This document shows, in pieces, positions 43,936 to 55,173 of a stretch of 64,000 nucleotides of DNA. Position numbers and translations under genes: made by a program. The stretch is from Chthonomonas sp. UBA2362. GTDB lineage: Bacteria > Armatimonadota > Fimbriimonadia > Fimbriimonadales > Fimbriimonadaceae. The notes beneath the pieces were generated by a model. It saw only the letters and a program-made list of their open reading frames with translations, was not told the DNA's origin and made no database searches. Numbering within the stretch: the first letter of the stretch is position 1; every line of letters begins with the position of its first letter. The stretch is taken from assembly GCA_002344135.1 (NCBI GenBank), contig DDTO01000001.1, forward strand, positions 66,410-130,409, read 5' to 3'.

Positions 43936-44616
43936 ATGAAAAAGATTCTCGTTCTCGCCGGAATGGTCGTTGCCTTCGGTGCGCAGGCTACCGTTTACAC
44001 GGACTCGGTCAACGACGTCATCGTGCCCGGATCGCCGTTCCCGCACATGGACATCTCGGGAATGGAGATCACGAACGACCTCAGTTCCATCACCTTCCGC
44101 TTCGATCTCGCGGGCGACCCAGTCGTGACGGATTGGGGCAAGTACATGGTGATCATTGACAGCGCCCCCGGTGGCGACCCTGTAAGCAATGGTTGGGTTC
44201 GCCCGATCTCGATGGCGAGCGGCGCAGACAGTTGGCTCGGTTCGTGGGTCGACGGGGGCAACGGCTTCGAGAACCGATCGTACACCGGTGGAAGCTGGGT
44301 CCTGAGCGGAGCGACTTACAACAGCACCCCCGGCATGTCGATCTCGAAGAACAGTTCGTCCGTCACGCTCAGCCTGCTCTTGTCCGACCTCGGACTCGGT
44401 GTCGGCGACACCTTCTTTTTTGACGCCTTTAGTAGCGGCGGTGGTGGTGGCGACGGAGCGGTGGACTCGCTGGGCAATCCCAATCCCCAGATTGCCAACT
44501 GGGGCGACCACAGCTTCGCCTTTCCGCAGGCTTACACGGTCGTTCCGGAGCCAGGCACTCTGACAGCCCTCGGACTGGGGGCTCTTGCGCTGCTTCGGCG
44601 ACGACGCGCCCGCTAG
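43936..44616 (+). CDS. PEP-CTERM exported protein
   Basis: A 226-residue protein: signal peptide (MKKILVLAGMVVAFGAQA), a beta-sandwich body with a Gly/Asp-rich loop (SSGGGGGDGAVDSLG), and a C-terminal sorting signal VVPEPGTLTALGLGALALL followed by RRRRAR. That tail (PEP, hydrophobic helix, Arg cluster) is processed by an exosortase, not found in the window. CAGGAGAAG lies ahead of the ATG. Function of the body unknown. Confidence 0.85.
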   Translation: MKKILVLAGMVVAFGAQATVYTDSVNDVIVPGSPFPHMDISGMEITNDLSSITFRFDLAGDPVVTDWGKYMVIIDSAPGGDPVSNGWVRPISMASGADSWLGSWVDGGNGFENRSYTGGSWVLSGATYNSTPGMSISKNSSSVTLSLLLSDLGLGVGDTFFFDAFSSGGGGGDGAVDSLGNPNPQIANWGDHSFAFPQAYTVVPEPGTLTALGLGALALLRRRRAR

Positions 44617-44641
44617 ATTCAAGGGCACCACGGCAGCGGGT

Positions 44642-45199
44642 CTACGGAAGTGGGCCCGCCGCCTTCTTTTTCGGTGACACGACATACAGCATCAGGGCAA
44701 CCGGATCGCCGACCTTGGCCCACGAATGACAGCTTAGGCATTCCCGCTTCGAGAGCCGGACGGGTCGAATCTCGACGAAAACATCCTTCTTGCGGATGAC
44801 AAGCGGCTTAGCCTTGGTCGAGGCGAATCGCTTTACCGCCGACGCCAAGACACCCTCGTCGATCTTGGGAAAGTCCTCCGGCTCGACGGCGCTCGTCCCG
44901 TTCGGTAAGCGACGGTAGCGGTTCGAAAGGGTAGCGGCTTTTAGAGACTCGCCTCTGCACCCGAAGAGCGACACCGTAGTCACCCAGGCCTCGCTGCGAT
45001 AGCCAGGATCGCCGCCTTGTCTACGGTGGTGCCCGATCTCGCTACTCTCGACCCGCGACGTGCCGAAAATCCCCGCCTTCGCCAGTTCCAAGTCCGCAAA
45101 CTGACTCTGGTAGTAGGCGTCCATTGCCGTTACGACATCCTCTGGCCGACGAAAATCTGCCTGCAACGCGCAGAGAGCCATGACGGTCACTGCAATCAT
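44642..45199 (-). CDS. exported mono-haem c-type cytochrome-like protein
   Basis: About 185 residues with a hydrophobic N-terminus (MIAVTVMALCALQA) and one CxxCH haem site, SKRECLSCHSWAKVGDP, close to the C-terminus. The layout recalls DUF3365 (Tll0287-like) haem sensors, in which CxxCH lies near the domain end; the match is not certain. Start at ATG 45199 keeps the signal; TAGAAC lies 8 nt upstream. It is divergent from the lipoprotein gene at 45265. Confidence 0.55.
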   Translation of the reverse strand: MIAVTVMALCALQADFRRPEDVVTAMDAYYQSQFADLELAKAGIFGTSRVESSEIGHHRRQGGDPGYRSEAWVTTVSLFGCRGESLKAATLSNRYRRLPNGTSAVEPEDFPKIDEGVLASAVKRFASTKAKPLVIRKKDVFVEIRPVRLSKRECLSCHSWAKVGDPVALMLYVVSPKKKAAGPLP

Positions 45200-45264
45200 C
45201 TCGACACGTTCTACCACCTTTGACGGCGCGTGTGTATCCCGAAACCCGGAGTATTCTTCCATTG

Positions 45265-45792
45265 ATGCGTGGAGGCGTTCTGATGGTGGCGGTCATGCTG
45301 GTGGGCTGTCGGGGCACACCGCCACCCGTTTCCCCAGCGACCCGCCTCTCTCCGCCGACGGGAACGGGACAGGATTGGATGACCGCCCGAGAGGCCCTTG
45401 CGGCTTTTCGAGTGCTCGAGCGCCGCGGAGGGGCGCCAGAGTCGATTCGGTTTACTGTGGCAAAGCGACGAAGCGACCTCGGTGGCGTTGTTCTGCAACT
45501 GAGCGATCCGACGCGACCCGCCCGCAAAGTTCTCGTCGATGTGGGCCCTGACCGCCAAACTGCGCTCGGATCAGTGGATGTGTTCCGAGGGGATCAAGGG
45601 GCGTTTCGACTCGCGACTTGCCTCGAGGACCTTGCTCAGCGCTCGAAGGAACCGTTGGCCCTACTCGAGCTACGTCCTATGAGTAGCGGCATCGAGGTCT
45701 TCGCACTCGGCTTCCCCGGCATGCCTGGCACCAGTCGAACGTATACGTTTGACTCGCTCGGCAAGCTAGTGAGCGAGTCGAGTTCCGAGTAG
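45265..45792 (+). CDS. putative lipoprotein of unknown function
   Basis: About 175 residues. MRGGVLMVAVMLVGC looks like a lipoprotein signal with the lipidated Cys at about residue 15. The rest has no recognised family. ATG 45265 gives a complete signal, whereas ATG 45283 has a better ribosome site (GGAGG with 7 nt spacing) but too short a signal. Predicted to be attached to an outer or inner membrane leaflet. Confidence 0.5.
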   Translation: MRGGVLMVAVMLVGCRGTPPPVSPATRLSPPTGTGQDWMTAREALAAFRVLERRGGAPESIRFTVAKRRSDLGGVVLQLSDPTRPARKVLVDVGPDRQTALGSVDVFRGDQGAFRLATCLEDLAQRSKEPLALLELRPMSSGIEVFALGFPGMPGTSRTYTFDSLGKLVSESSSE

Positions 45793-45812
45793 CTGTTGAG
45801 AGCCGCGTACCT

Positions 45813-46169
45813 TCACTTCTGGTTCCACGTGACCAGCACGTGCAGGCGAGGGGGTCGGCCGTCTGTCTCTTCGACCTTCACGGTCTTCAAGCGCACACCG
45901 CAAACTTCGTCGGACTGCTCGTCAGACGATAGCCCAATGAAGTGGCTCTCGCCCTTACAGGAGACCTCGACGATTCCCCCGTCCTGATGGCTGCAGAACC
46001 ACAGCTTCGCGCGCCCGCCGCCGACCACCACAGAACCGCCGAGCCAAATGGCTGCGGTCTGAGGGCTCTTCGCGAAGTCACCGAACTGACCGATGCGTGC
46101 GATGACGTAGGTCGTCCCGACCAGGGCGGCCGGGCAGATCAAAAGCGCCAAGAAGGTCCGAGTTGTCAT
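45813..46169 (-). CDS. small exported or membrane-anchored protein
   Basis: About 118 residues; an N-terminal hydrophobic segment (MTTRTFLALLICPAALVGT) then a soluble part with Cys residues and GRAKLWFCSHQDGG. Conserved family not recognised. It ends 20 nt from the convergent lipoprotein gene. The gap 46170-46440 beyond its start shows no gene; it contains only the unassigned promoter region of the 46441 gene. Confidence 0.45.
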   Translation of the reverse strand: MTTRTFLALLICPAALVGTTYVIARIGQFGDFAKSPQTAAIWLGGSVVVGGGRAKLWFCSHQDGGIVEVSCKGESHFIGLSSDEQSDEVCGVRLKTVKVEETDGRPPRLHVLVTWNQK

Positions 46170-46440
46170 GTACTGATTCTCGGCAAGCAACCCAGACTTT
46201 CCAGTTCCGTTCCTCAGCGGAAAGAGAAAGGTCAAGGGGATCGGGTTCGAATGGCCCCGCTTCGAACCTGGAGTCGACCACAACCCCTAGGACGGGTGGT
46301 TCGGACCTGGCGCCGAGAGTTTGATAGTTACGCACGGCGTGGATCGGACTTTGTACCCACACGGGGCGTTCGCCGGTGAATTCGCAATTCCTCTTGACTC
46401 GTAGGCGGAGACGAAATCTCTGCCGCCAAGGAGATCAAGC

Positions 46441-46797
46441 ATGTTCAGCAACAAGAAAACCCGACTCGCCGTCTTCGCAGGACTCGGAGCGGTCGCCGCC
46501 GTCGCCGTGGCTGCCCAAAGCTACGCAGTCTTTTCGGGGACCCTGACCCCCGACCACTACCGAGAGCACGTCTACAAGATCGGCCCCGGCGAGTGGCGTG
46601 TCACCGCCGTCAACGAGATCTCTGGAGACCTCGACATCGAAGTTTACAACGAGAGCGGGCGTCGAATCGCCTGGGACGTTCTGCCTGACAACCTCCCGGT
46701 TGCGTCGTTCAGCAATTCGCGCACTCAACTCATCACCGTACGCGTCATCAACGCGAGCCCTTCACGCGCCGCCGACTACACCGGCGTCATCGAGTAG
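46441..46797 (+). CDS. small exported protein of unknown function
   Basis: A 118-residue protein with a clear signal peptide (KKTRLAVFAGLGAVAAVAVAA) and a beta-rich body (EWRVTAVNEISGDLDIEVYN). The segment resembles small secreted beta-sandwich domains that bind or sense; no named family. AAGGAG lies 6 nt before the ATG. A 12-bp stem hairpin follows 21 nt after the stop. Confidence 0.55.
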   Translation: MFSNKKTRLAVFAGLGAVAAVAVAAQSYAVFSGTLTPDHYREHVYKIGPGEWRVTAVNEISGDLDIEVYNESGRRIAWDVLPDNLPVASFSNSRTQLITVRVINASPSRAADYTGVIE

Positions 46798-46818
46798 GTT
46801 CCGATCGAGGTTTGCCGA

Positions 46819-46848
46819 CGAAGGCCACCCAAGCATGGGTGGCCTTCG
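46819..46848. terminator. hairpin between the 46441 gene and fusA
   Basis: A 12-bp perfect stem CGAAGGCCACCC / GGGTGGCCTTCG with loop AAGCAT, followed on the plus strand by GTTTG. It lies between two convergent genes and could end both transcripts. Confidence 0.65.
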
Positions 46849-46877
46849 GTTTGAATGAACGGATCGAACAACGGAGC

Positions 46878-49007
<2,130 letters not shown>

Positions 49008-49048
49008 ATTCTTTTCTCTTCGGGCGAGGCGTGTCGGATTCACCAAAA

Positions 49049-49069
49049 CGCCCCGGCATCGTCGGGGCG
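49049..49069 (-). promoter_or_regulatory. terminator-like hairpin in the fusA leader
   Basis: On the fusA strand, CGCCCCG-ACGATGC-CGGGGCG is followed directly by TTTT, 41 nt before the start codon. It could attenuate fusA transcription; a similar stem occurs in the rpsL leader at 55037-55067. Confidence 0.45.
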
Positions 49070-49163
49070 CGTCTTCGGTCTCAGATGATGTGATCGGTTC
49101 GTTAAGTGCCGATAAAAACTCCTCGATGCTCGGATCGCGCTCGACGCTCGAATTCCGGAGGCT

Positions 49164-49193
49164 ATTTTGACCGTTCCGGACTCGGAATGTCAA
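49164..49193 (-). promoter_or_regulatory. candidate fusA promoter
   Basis: On the minus strand a perfect -35 TTGACA (49193-49188) is followed 18 nt later by CAAAAT (49169-49164), four of six matches to TATAAT. It would give a leader of about 150 nt containing the hairpin at 49049-49069. Confidence 0.5.
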
Positions 49194-49263
49194 GGTGGGC
49201 CGAGGCTAAATCGGTGTGGAGCGGGCGGCGTTCTCTGCGGTTCCGTCGTCCCTACCTGCCTAC

Positions 49264-49356
49264 CGTCATCCCGACCGAAGCGAAGCGAAGCGGAGGGATC
49301 GTCGCGCTTCGGCATCCGCTCGTCCACGACGATCCGTCGGCAGGCTCGGGATGACG
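49264..49356. repeat. inverted-end intergenic repeat
   Basis: CGTCATCCCGA (49264-49274) and TCGGGATGACG (49346-49356) are perfect inverted ends around about 71 nt that include a GAAGC microrepeat (GAAGCGAAGCGAAGCG). It resembles the short intergenic palindromic elements common in bacterial genomes. The 408-nt gap 49008-49415 contains this, the fusA leader and promoter, and no gene. Confidence 0.6.
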
Positions 49357-49415
49357 GACATCCTCACGCTCCTGCCAACTCTCTCACGCGGATCATACGT
49401 CCAACTCCTTGTCAG

Positions 49416-50420
49416 ATGAAACACATCACGGTCGCCATTCTGCTCTGTAGCGTCGCTTGTGGACGGGCAGAGATCATACAGCGCGTTGTCTGGTCCGTGA
49501 ATGGCCACGCGCCTTTCAAAAAGGTTCAGGACATCGCGTTCAGCCGCGACGGCCTCGAGCTGGTCAGTGCGGGGGAGGACCGTTCCGTCCGTGTATGGAG
49601 CACGGCCGATGGAACCTTGCGCCGCCAGGTGACCGAGCTCCCCTCCGCCGTCGGAGCCGCGCGGCTCTCGCCCGACGGATCGCTTCTGGCCACGTGCAGC
49701 TTCATTCACGAGGGGACCGAGCAGAGCGACCGAACGATCCGCATCTGGCGCTTTGCCGACCTCACGCCCCTCGCCGTCGTCACCGGCCACCCTCGCGGAA
49801 TTCAAAACATCGCGTGGTCGCCCGATGGGGCGTGGATAGCCAGCGTCGACGTCGCCGGTACCGTACGCCTCGTTCGCACGAGCGATTGGACGATCGTAGC
49901 GACTCAGACGAGTACATTTTGGCCCGTAATGGACGTCGAGTTCATCGGCAAAGGCTGGTTGGCCACCTTGAGTTTCGACGGCACCTTCCGACGCCATCGC
50001 CTTCCCTCCCTCGAAGTGACTTGGCAAGACGACACGGCACTCCACTCGGTGTTCTCGTCCATGGCGATCGTGGACAATGGGCGCTGGGCGACGCAAGTTT
50101 CGTTCAACCAAGTGGCCTGGTGGGACCTGAAGAACGATACTGTCGCCTACTCGCAAACGCAGATCACGCAGGCGTACTTCGCCAAACCGACCCATTGGGG
50201 CAACTATGTCGTCTTCGGGGGCATCGGCGGCACGAAAGAAATCGAGTTCTGGGATATCAAAACCCGGCAGCGTGTGGCTATGTTCGATACCGACATCGCG
50301 GGGTTCGACGCTCCCTATGGGTTAGCGTTCGCTCCAGGAAGAAGCCTCTTTGCATACGGCACATTTCGCGGACGCGTCGTGCTGGCGACATGGAACCGCC
50401 ACGACCTGGCCAGGCACTAG
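49416..50420 (+). CDS. exported WD40 beta-propeller protein
   Basis: A 334-residue protein with a signal peptide (MKHITVAILLCSVACGRA) and WD40-type blades: DIAFSRDGLELVSAGEDRSV with VRVWS, NIAWSPDGAWIASVDV, and others ending in IEFWD. Such propellers serve as protein-binding platforms. Weak ribosome site. It is the first of the plus-strand genes lying between fusA and rpsG. Confidence 0.72.
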   Translation: MKHITVAILLCSVACGRAEIIQRVVWSVNGHAPFKKVQDIAFSRDGLELVSAGEDRSVRVWSTADGTLRRQVTELPSAVGAARLSPDGSLLATCSFIHEGTEQSDRTIRIWRFADLTPLAVVTGHPRGIQNIAWSPDGAWIASVDVAGTVRLVRTSDWTIVATQTSTFWPVMDVEFIGKGWLATLSFDGTFRRHRLPSLEVTWQDDTALHSVFSSMAIVDNGRWATQVSFNQVAWWDLKNDTVAYSQTQITQAYFAKPTHWGNYVVFGGIGGTKEIEFWDIKTRQRVAMFDTDIAGFDAPYGLAFAPGRSLFAYGTFRGRVVLATWNRHDLARH

Positions 50421-50527
50421 AGTTCTAGCCCACACATAGTCAGCGGATCGGGGGGCGCGATTCCGGACAGTTCCGTGCCTCCGACCATGCGAGTCGAACA
50501 CCTAATCGCGCAGTTCCGAATCTGCAT

Positions 50528-50556
50528 TTGGCATTTCGCCGAAACCGCTGTATACT
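50528..50556 (+). promoter_or_regulatory. strong sigma-70 promoter for the 50656 gene
   Basis: TTGGCA (50528-50533), a 17-nt spacer and TATACT (50551-50556). Each box matches the consensus in five of six positions. A C10 tract (50580-50589) follows in the presumed 5' UTR. Confidence 0.7.
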
Positions 50557-50579
50557 GATGGTATGTCCCGCTGCCCTCT

Positions 50580-50589
50580 CCCCCCCCCC
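50580..50589 (+). repeat. C10 homopolymer in a 5' untranslated region
   Basis: Ten consecutive C between the promoter at 50528 and the gene at 50656. A similar C10 lies at 35164-35173. Length variation could alter expression, or it may be a sequencing-sensitive tract. Confidence 0.5.
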
Positions 50590-50655
50590 TTCCCCGCTGA
50601 TTTCGGAGTATCGCCGGTGCGCTGAGTTCGGCCGGTCCGCTCATGGAGGGCTGAC

Positions 50656-51474
50656 ATGGCACTGACCGATCCGAGCGGCGACAACGTCTATGCGATGGAT
50701 AGGATCGGCCAAGGGATGAGGGCGAGAGGACTGGACTCCTACCCATCTCGCCTGCGGGACACGCGCGGCGCGATCTGGGCTCGGCCATACGGCCGGTCGG
50801 TCAACTATTATCTTCGCCGGCCGCGAACCGGTACGATGATGCGGGAGTTCTTGAACTCCGAAGCCGTGGATTGGGGAGCGGTTCGATCGAACGTGATAGA
50901 GGGTATCGGGCAGGCAGGCGTGCTCGAAGGTGAGGTGTTCTACGACTGCCTTCAAAGGTGGCATATCCAAGAGGACTTCGAAGCCTACGGCATGGTGATG
51001 CCTTTCCTGGGGATCGAAGGCGGCTCGGACGGTCCCTATCAACTAAGGGTCAAGCTGGCGTTGTTCCAGAACTTTCCATACGTACACGAGTACCAAACTT
51101 GGAAACTCCTGCCCGGAGCCAAGTTCTTGCTCGACGCGACGGTCCAAAACACCTCGGGCTCGAGTCTCCAGCGTAAGCTTTTCGTCCCGTTCGAGAACAG
51201 AACGCAGGGGACCCTGGTCATTCCGGCCGGTCTCTACTACCTGTTTATCATGCCCGCCAATCCGTTCGAGTTCACTATGAGCGTTTACACCCGCAGCGTT
51301 CGAGACTACGTCAACGACACTGCCCTCGTTTGGCGAGGCGACCGCTATCGGTCCTTCTCGCCGACAGTGAACTTCGATACATACGACTACGCCGATCTGG
51401 TGTTCCAGAACGACGGCTCCGCGCCACCGATCGGGACCGTGTACTCCACGCCCCCAGCCTTCGCGCAGCCTTGA
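50656..51474 (+). CDS. unrecognised protein, 272 residues
   Basis: No signal peptide and no family recognised. The start (MALTDPSGDNVYAMDRIGQGM) is well supported by GGAGG 5 nt upstream and by the strong promoter at 50528. The middle is beta-rich (FVPFENRTQGTLVIPAGLYY) and aromatic, with Tyr/Phe/Trp enrichment near the end. It precedes a PEP-CTERM gene by 65 nt; a surface role is possible but unproved. Truncation is not evident. Confidence 0.5.
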   Translation: MALTDPSGDNVYAMDRIGQGMRARGLDSYPSRLRDTRGAIWARPYGRSVNYYLRRPRTGTMMREFLNSEAVDWGAVRSNVIEGIGQAGVLEGEVFYDCLQRWHIQEDFEAYGMVMPFLGIEGGSDGPYQLRVKLALFQNFPYVHEYQTWKLLPGAKFLLDATVQNTSGSSLQRKLFVPFENRTQGTLVIPAGLYYLFIMPANPFEFTMSVYTRSVRDYVNDTALVWRGDRYRSFSPTVNFDTYDYADLVFQNDGSAPPIGTVYSTPPAFAQP

Positions 51475-51539
51475 TTCGACATCGACTTCTCATTCCTAGG
51501 CCGGTTCGGATGACCGGCCCCCGTCCAAAGGAGACTCTC

Positions 51540-52322
51540 ATGAAGGCGCTTACCTTGGTCAAATCGTTCATTTGCTGCGTTCTCTTCGCGGCCACGCTTC
51601 CGTCGACAGCCCAGCCCCTCTCGGAGTCCGTGCAGTTCTACTTCTCAGATGCCGGAGGATCGGACGAGCGCGTGTTTACCGACGTCGTGACCAGCGCCGA
51701 TTGGACGAAGGAGTACGACATCCACGTCAAGAATGTCTGGCACAGTCCAATCGAATTCGTAGCTGCACAATTGGTGGTCGGGTATGGACAGTGCCTAGGT
51801 CCAGGTCCGGCCGCGACTCTGATCCCGTTTACAGACCTCGTCTCGATACGCTTTCCCGATCAGGCCAGTCTTCCCATCAGTCAAAACCCCAACATTACGA
51901 GAATCGCAACGTGGAATGTCGAATCTCCAACTACGCCTCCGTTCCTCGGAGGCGCGTCTGGCCCTGGCTCAGGCGAAGCAAGGCCCTATGGCTTGATAGT
52001 TCCAATGAGCATCGGACAGGGTCCAATTCAGACCCCGCCTGTCGGGGACACCATATTCTTAGCAAGAATCTCCTTTAAGAATCGATTCTTGTTTCAGCTT
52101 GGTGGGGAGACACTCCTGTCGCTGTCGGCGGGCAGCGGAACAATCAATACGTCGACGTGTTTGTATGATACGCGGTCGCAGATCCCGAGAGTTTTCCGCA
52201 CTGCAAATTGGGAGCAGAGTTCTACGCTTCGCTTGATGCCTGTTCCCGAGCCAAGCACATTATGCTTAGTCGGAAGCGGCGTCCTTGTACTTTACCGAAA
52301 TCGGAAAATGGCGCGGCAATGA
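51540..52322 (+). CDS. PEP-CTERM exported protein
   Basis: About 260 residues: signal peptide (MKALTLVKSFICCVLFAATL), beta-sandwich body, and C-terminal sorting signal PVPEPSTLCLVGSGVLVLY followed by RNRKMARQ. The body resembles an adhesin-like domain without named family. AAAGGAG precedes the ATG with 6 nt spacing. The stop overlaps the start of the next (decayed) gene in ATGA, so the two were translationally coupled. Confidence 0.8.
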   Translation: MKALTLVKSFICCVLFAATLPSTAQPLSESVQFYFSDAGGSDERVFTDVVTSADWTKEYDIHVKNVWHSPIEFVAAQLVVGYGQCLGPGPAATLIPFTDLVSIRFPDQASLPISQNPNITRIATWNVESPTTPPFLGGASGPGSGEARPYGLIVPMSIGQGPIQTPPVGDTIFLARISFKNRFLFQLGGETLLSLSAGSGTINTSTCLYDTRSQIPRVFRTANWEQSSTLRLMPVPEPSTLCLVGSGVLVLYRNRKMARQ

Positions 52323-53467
52323 CAGATGCTCGCCGAGGGGTCTGCGTTGCGCCAGCAAGCACGCTGCATGCGCGTTTGTTCCGGGATTCGACCTTAGTTG
52401 CCGCGAAGCGGTTGGGCTTCACGATGGCAAGGTTCAATCCTGGCATATGGGAACTCCTGCATGGCGGTCCGGGCACGGTTCCTGACGGATCTTGGGCACC
52501 GTTGGACAACCATGTACGGCAGTGCATGCACCATGGAGTTGATATTCTGTTGACGCTGGCTCGACCCCCTGCAGGAGGGGGTTGGAACTCGGTTGAGTAC
52601 GAAAACGGGTTCTGGGAGTGGGACTTTCTGGATTACGACGGCGTACTCGCCTTTGTACATTGCGATCATCGATCGCGTTCTCACTGATAACGGAGTTCCT
52701 CCCAATCGCTTGTTTGTAGAAGTTGCCAACGAGGCATGTTTGCGAACACAGGGAGGCACGGAGAATGCAGGACCTCCTCCCACTAGCACAGGTACAATCC
52801 AACCTTTTTACCTTGCTTCTCTCTCCGATATGATGGTTGTCCTAAAGGTTGCATTCCCTACGGTGAGTTTCCTGTCTCATGCGTTTGCTTTCGTCGATCT
52901 CGCCCGGTTGGCTACGATGGAGAACCCCTGGATGACCGAGTGGGAAGCGTTCATCGGGGCGCCACCCGCGCTCCTTACCGCGTGCGACATCCTCAACGTT
53001 CACATCTACTTCGGCTACAAAAAGTCCTGCGGTCCCATGCCTTGGGACGAGTATGCTCGAAACGTCGTCACCCTCTTCGACGCCTTCCTCGCGCAGCGTG
53101 ACGCGATGCCGAGCCCGGAATGGGACGTGGTCAAGGCCAAGCCGGTGTGGATCACGGAAACCGGCGTCAGCTAGGTTCATGGAGGTAGACGGATTCAAGT
53201 GGGGCAACCAAGACCAGCTCGCCTTGTTCCGCACTGCCGCCTACGACGACCTATGCTTCCACGAGAAGGCCGAGGCGGTATTCGAGTTCTGCATGCGCAA
53301 CGAGCTCGAGGAGTACGACGCCCGCGACCATCCGTTCAACCGAGGGGATCCTCCGCTTCGACGGCTCGATCACGGCCAGTTACGACCGGTTCGCGATCAT
53401 GAACGGCGTCGCCGCCATCGTCTATCCCATCCACTTCGTGGAGGCCGAAGAGCTCGTGATCGCCTAG
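52319..53467 (+). pseudogene. decayed clan GH-A glycoside hydrolase, three frameshifts
   Basis: Coding sequence continues through three frames. It starts at 52319 (ATGA overlap with the previous gene) with RLGFTMARFNPGIWELLHGG, then changes frame near 52655 to VEVANEACLRTQ (the acid/base Asn-Glu segment), near 53170 after VWITETGVS (the nucleophile Glu), and near 53345 before GILRFDGSITASYDRF, ending at 53467. The layout (NE and TETG) matches a clan GH-A (TIM-barrel) hydrolase. Without repair no active enzyme is made. It stands next to PEP-CTERM genes. Confidence 0.6.
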
Positions 53468-54042
53468 CCGTTCGGATCGTCCAGCAGGGCCTGCAGCCTT
53501 GCTCCGAGTTCCGGCTCGAACCGCGCGGGCCACGTCTCGTCGATCAGGCCCAATGAAACCATGTCCAGGAGATGCACTTGATCCTTGCGTCGATTCGCGA
53601 TCAGCTTCGATCTAACCAGGGCCTCCAGCGTCAAGATCTTGTATGCACCGAATTGGACGGCGTCCTCGACCCCCGGAAGTTCGAATCCTGCCTCCGTCCG
53701 ATGATGGGCTAGTACGAGATGAACGGCCTCGCGCGCCTTCGTACCTTCAGGATCGAGGAACATGTCTAATCCGGCGACGTGTCGGTATCGATAGCCCTCC
53801 GGTTCGAGAACGGTGCGCATTCGCTCGATGTCGCGCTCCCGAACCACGATGTCCACGTCTCGCGTGTTGCGGACTGCCGCTTCGTCGACCGTCGACACCC
53901 ATGCCGCCACCGCATGGCCTCCAGCCACCGCGTAGTCGATTCCGGCGGCGTTCAGCAGCGATGTCACCCGAAGCAGTCGTTCTCGTACGCGTTCCACCGC
54001 TCGCTCCATCCTATTGAGAATCTCGATCCCGTCGATCACCAC
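53464..54042 (-). CDS. nucleotidyltransferase-fold protein (AbiEii-like)
   Basis: A 192-residue protein. LLNAAGIDYAVAGGHAVAAW is a nucleotidyltransferase GG-containing start and NTRDVDIVVRERDIERM carries the DxD metal pair, as in MNT/AbiEii-type enzymes and kanamycin nucleotidyltransferase relatives. No AbiEi antitoxin neighbour is present, so it is not called a toxin. The GTG at 54042 is preceded by TATACT 5 nt away; ATG 54009 is an alternative. It lies in the inserted segment between fusA and rpsG. Confidence 0.65.
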   Translation of the reverse strand: MVIDGIEILNRMERAVERVRERLLRVTSLLNAAGIDYAVAGGHAVAAWVSTVDEAAVRNTRDVDIVVRERDIERMRTVLEPEGYRYRHVAGLDMFLDPEGTKAREAVHLVLAHHRTEAGFELPGVEDAVQFGAYKILTLEALVRSKLIANRRKDQVHLLDMVSLGLIDETWPARFEPELGARLQALLDDPNG

Positions 54043-54068
54043 CTTAGAGTATAGCGGCCCACACGAGA

Positions 54069-54102
54069 AAGCCCCATCGAGCGTTTCCGCTCGATGGGGC
54101 TT
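54069..54102 (-). terminator. intrinsic terminator after rpsG
   Basis: A 15-bp perfect stem (AAGCCCCATCGAGCG / CGCTCGATGGGGCTT) with a 4-nt loop; on the rpsG strand it continues in TTTCTCG. It starts 16 nt after the rpsG stop and marks the end of the rpsL-rpsG transcript. Confidence 0.8.
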
Positions 54103-54118
54103 CGGTCCCTCGGGAGCA

Positions 54119-54589
54119 CTAGAACCGGTAGTGGCTGAACGCCTTGTTGGCTTCCGCCATGCGGTGGGTGTCTTCTCGCTTCTTGATGCTCGGGCCGGTG
54201 CCGTTGTAGGCGTCGAGCAGTTCGCCAGAGAGTTTCTCGATCATCGACTTCCCGCTTCGCTTGCGAGCGTTGCCGACCAGCCACCGCAGCGCGAGGGTGC
54301 GCCGTCGGACCGGTCGAACGTCCATGGGGACCTGGTAGGTCTGCCCGCCGACGCGCCGGGGTCGAACTTCTACCGCAGGCATGACGTTCTGGATGGCCTT
54401 TTCGAAGACCTCGATCGCAGGGACACCTGCCTTCTCCTCGCAAATCTTGATGGCGCTGTAGAAGATTTTCTCCGAGACGGCTTTCTTGCCGTCGAGCATC
54501 AGGCGATTGATGAAGCGCTGGATCATCTCGCTTCCGTAAACCGGATCGGGGAGGACGATTCTCTTGTCTGCGGGTCCTTTTCTTGGCAT
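54119..54589 (-). CDS. rpsG: 30S ribosomal protein S7
   Basis: A 156-residue S7 with the normal length and motifs: MPRKGPADKRIVLPDPVYGS, VEVRPRRVGGQTYQVP, and KREDTHRMAEANKAFSHYRF. S7 organises the 3' major domain of 16S rRNA and the head of the small subunit, and autoregulates the str operon in many bacteria. It is 14 nt downstream of rpsL. Confidence 0.98.
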   Translation of the reverse strand: MPRKGPADKRIVLPDPVYGSEMIQRFINRLMLDGKKAVSEKIFYSAIKICEEKAGVPAIEVFEKAIQNVMPAVEVRPRRVGGQTYQVPMDVRPVRRRTLALRWLVGNARKRSGKSMIEKLSGELLDAYNGTGPSIKKREDTHRMAEANKAFSHYRF

Positions 54590-54603
54590 ATCCTACTGGT
54601 TCC

Positions 54604-54984
<381 letters not shown>

Positions 54985-55036
54985 TCATTCCTCGGTCCAG
55001 AGTCATCGGCTCGGGCGGCTTCGCTCCAACGGACAA

Positions 55037-55067
55037 AAGCCCCATGCGGCAACGACGCAGGGGGCTT
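55037..55067 (-). promoter_or_regulatory. terminator-like hairpin in the rpsL leader
   Basis: On the rpsL strand AAGCCCC ... GGGGCTT (inner GCG/CGC also pairs) is followed by TTTTG, 50 nt before the start codon. It lies between the promoter and the gene and could attenuate transcription of rpsL-rpsG. Compare the similar stem before fusA. Confidence 0.5.
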
Positions 55068-55173
55068 CTCGAAACAAAACCTTGACTAGACTCTCGATGT
55101 CCCAGCGGACTCGTTTCGCCTCCTTCGCGTTGTTGTCCGACACGAGGCGCGTTCGCGCCCAATGCCGAGGCAG

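Noticed and set aside
50521..50560. Sigma-54 (RpoN) promoter of the kind reported for some PEP-CTERM genes
   Set aside because: No GG-N10-GC spacing here or before the other PEP-CTERM genes; the sigma-70 reading fits better.
53464..54042. AbiE-type toxin-antitoxin system
   Set aside because: Only the nucleotidyltransferase-like protein is present; no AbiEi antitoxin neighbour.
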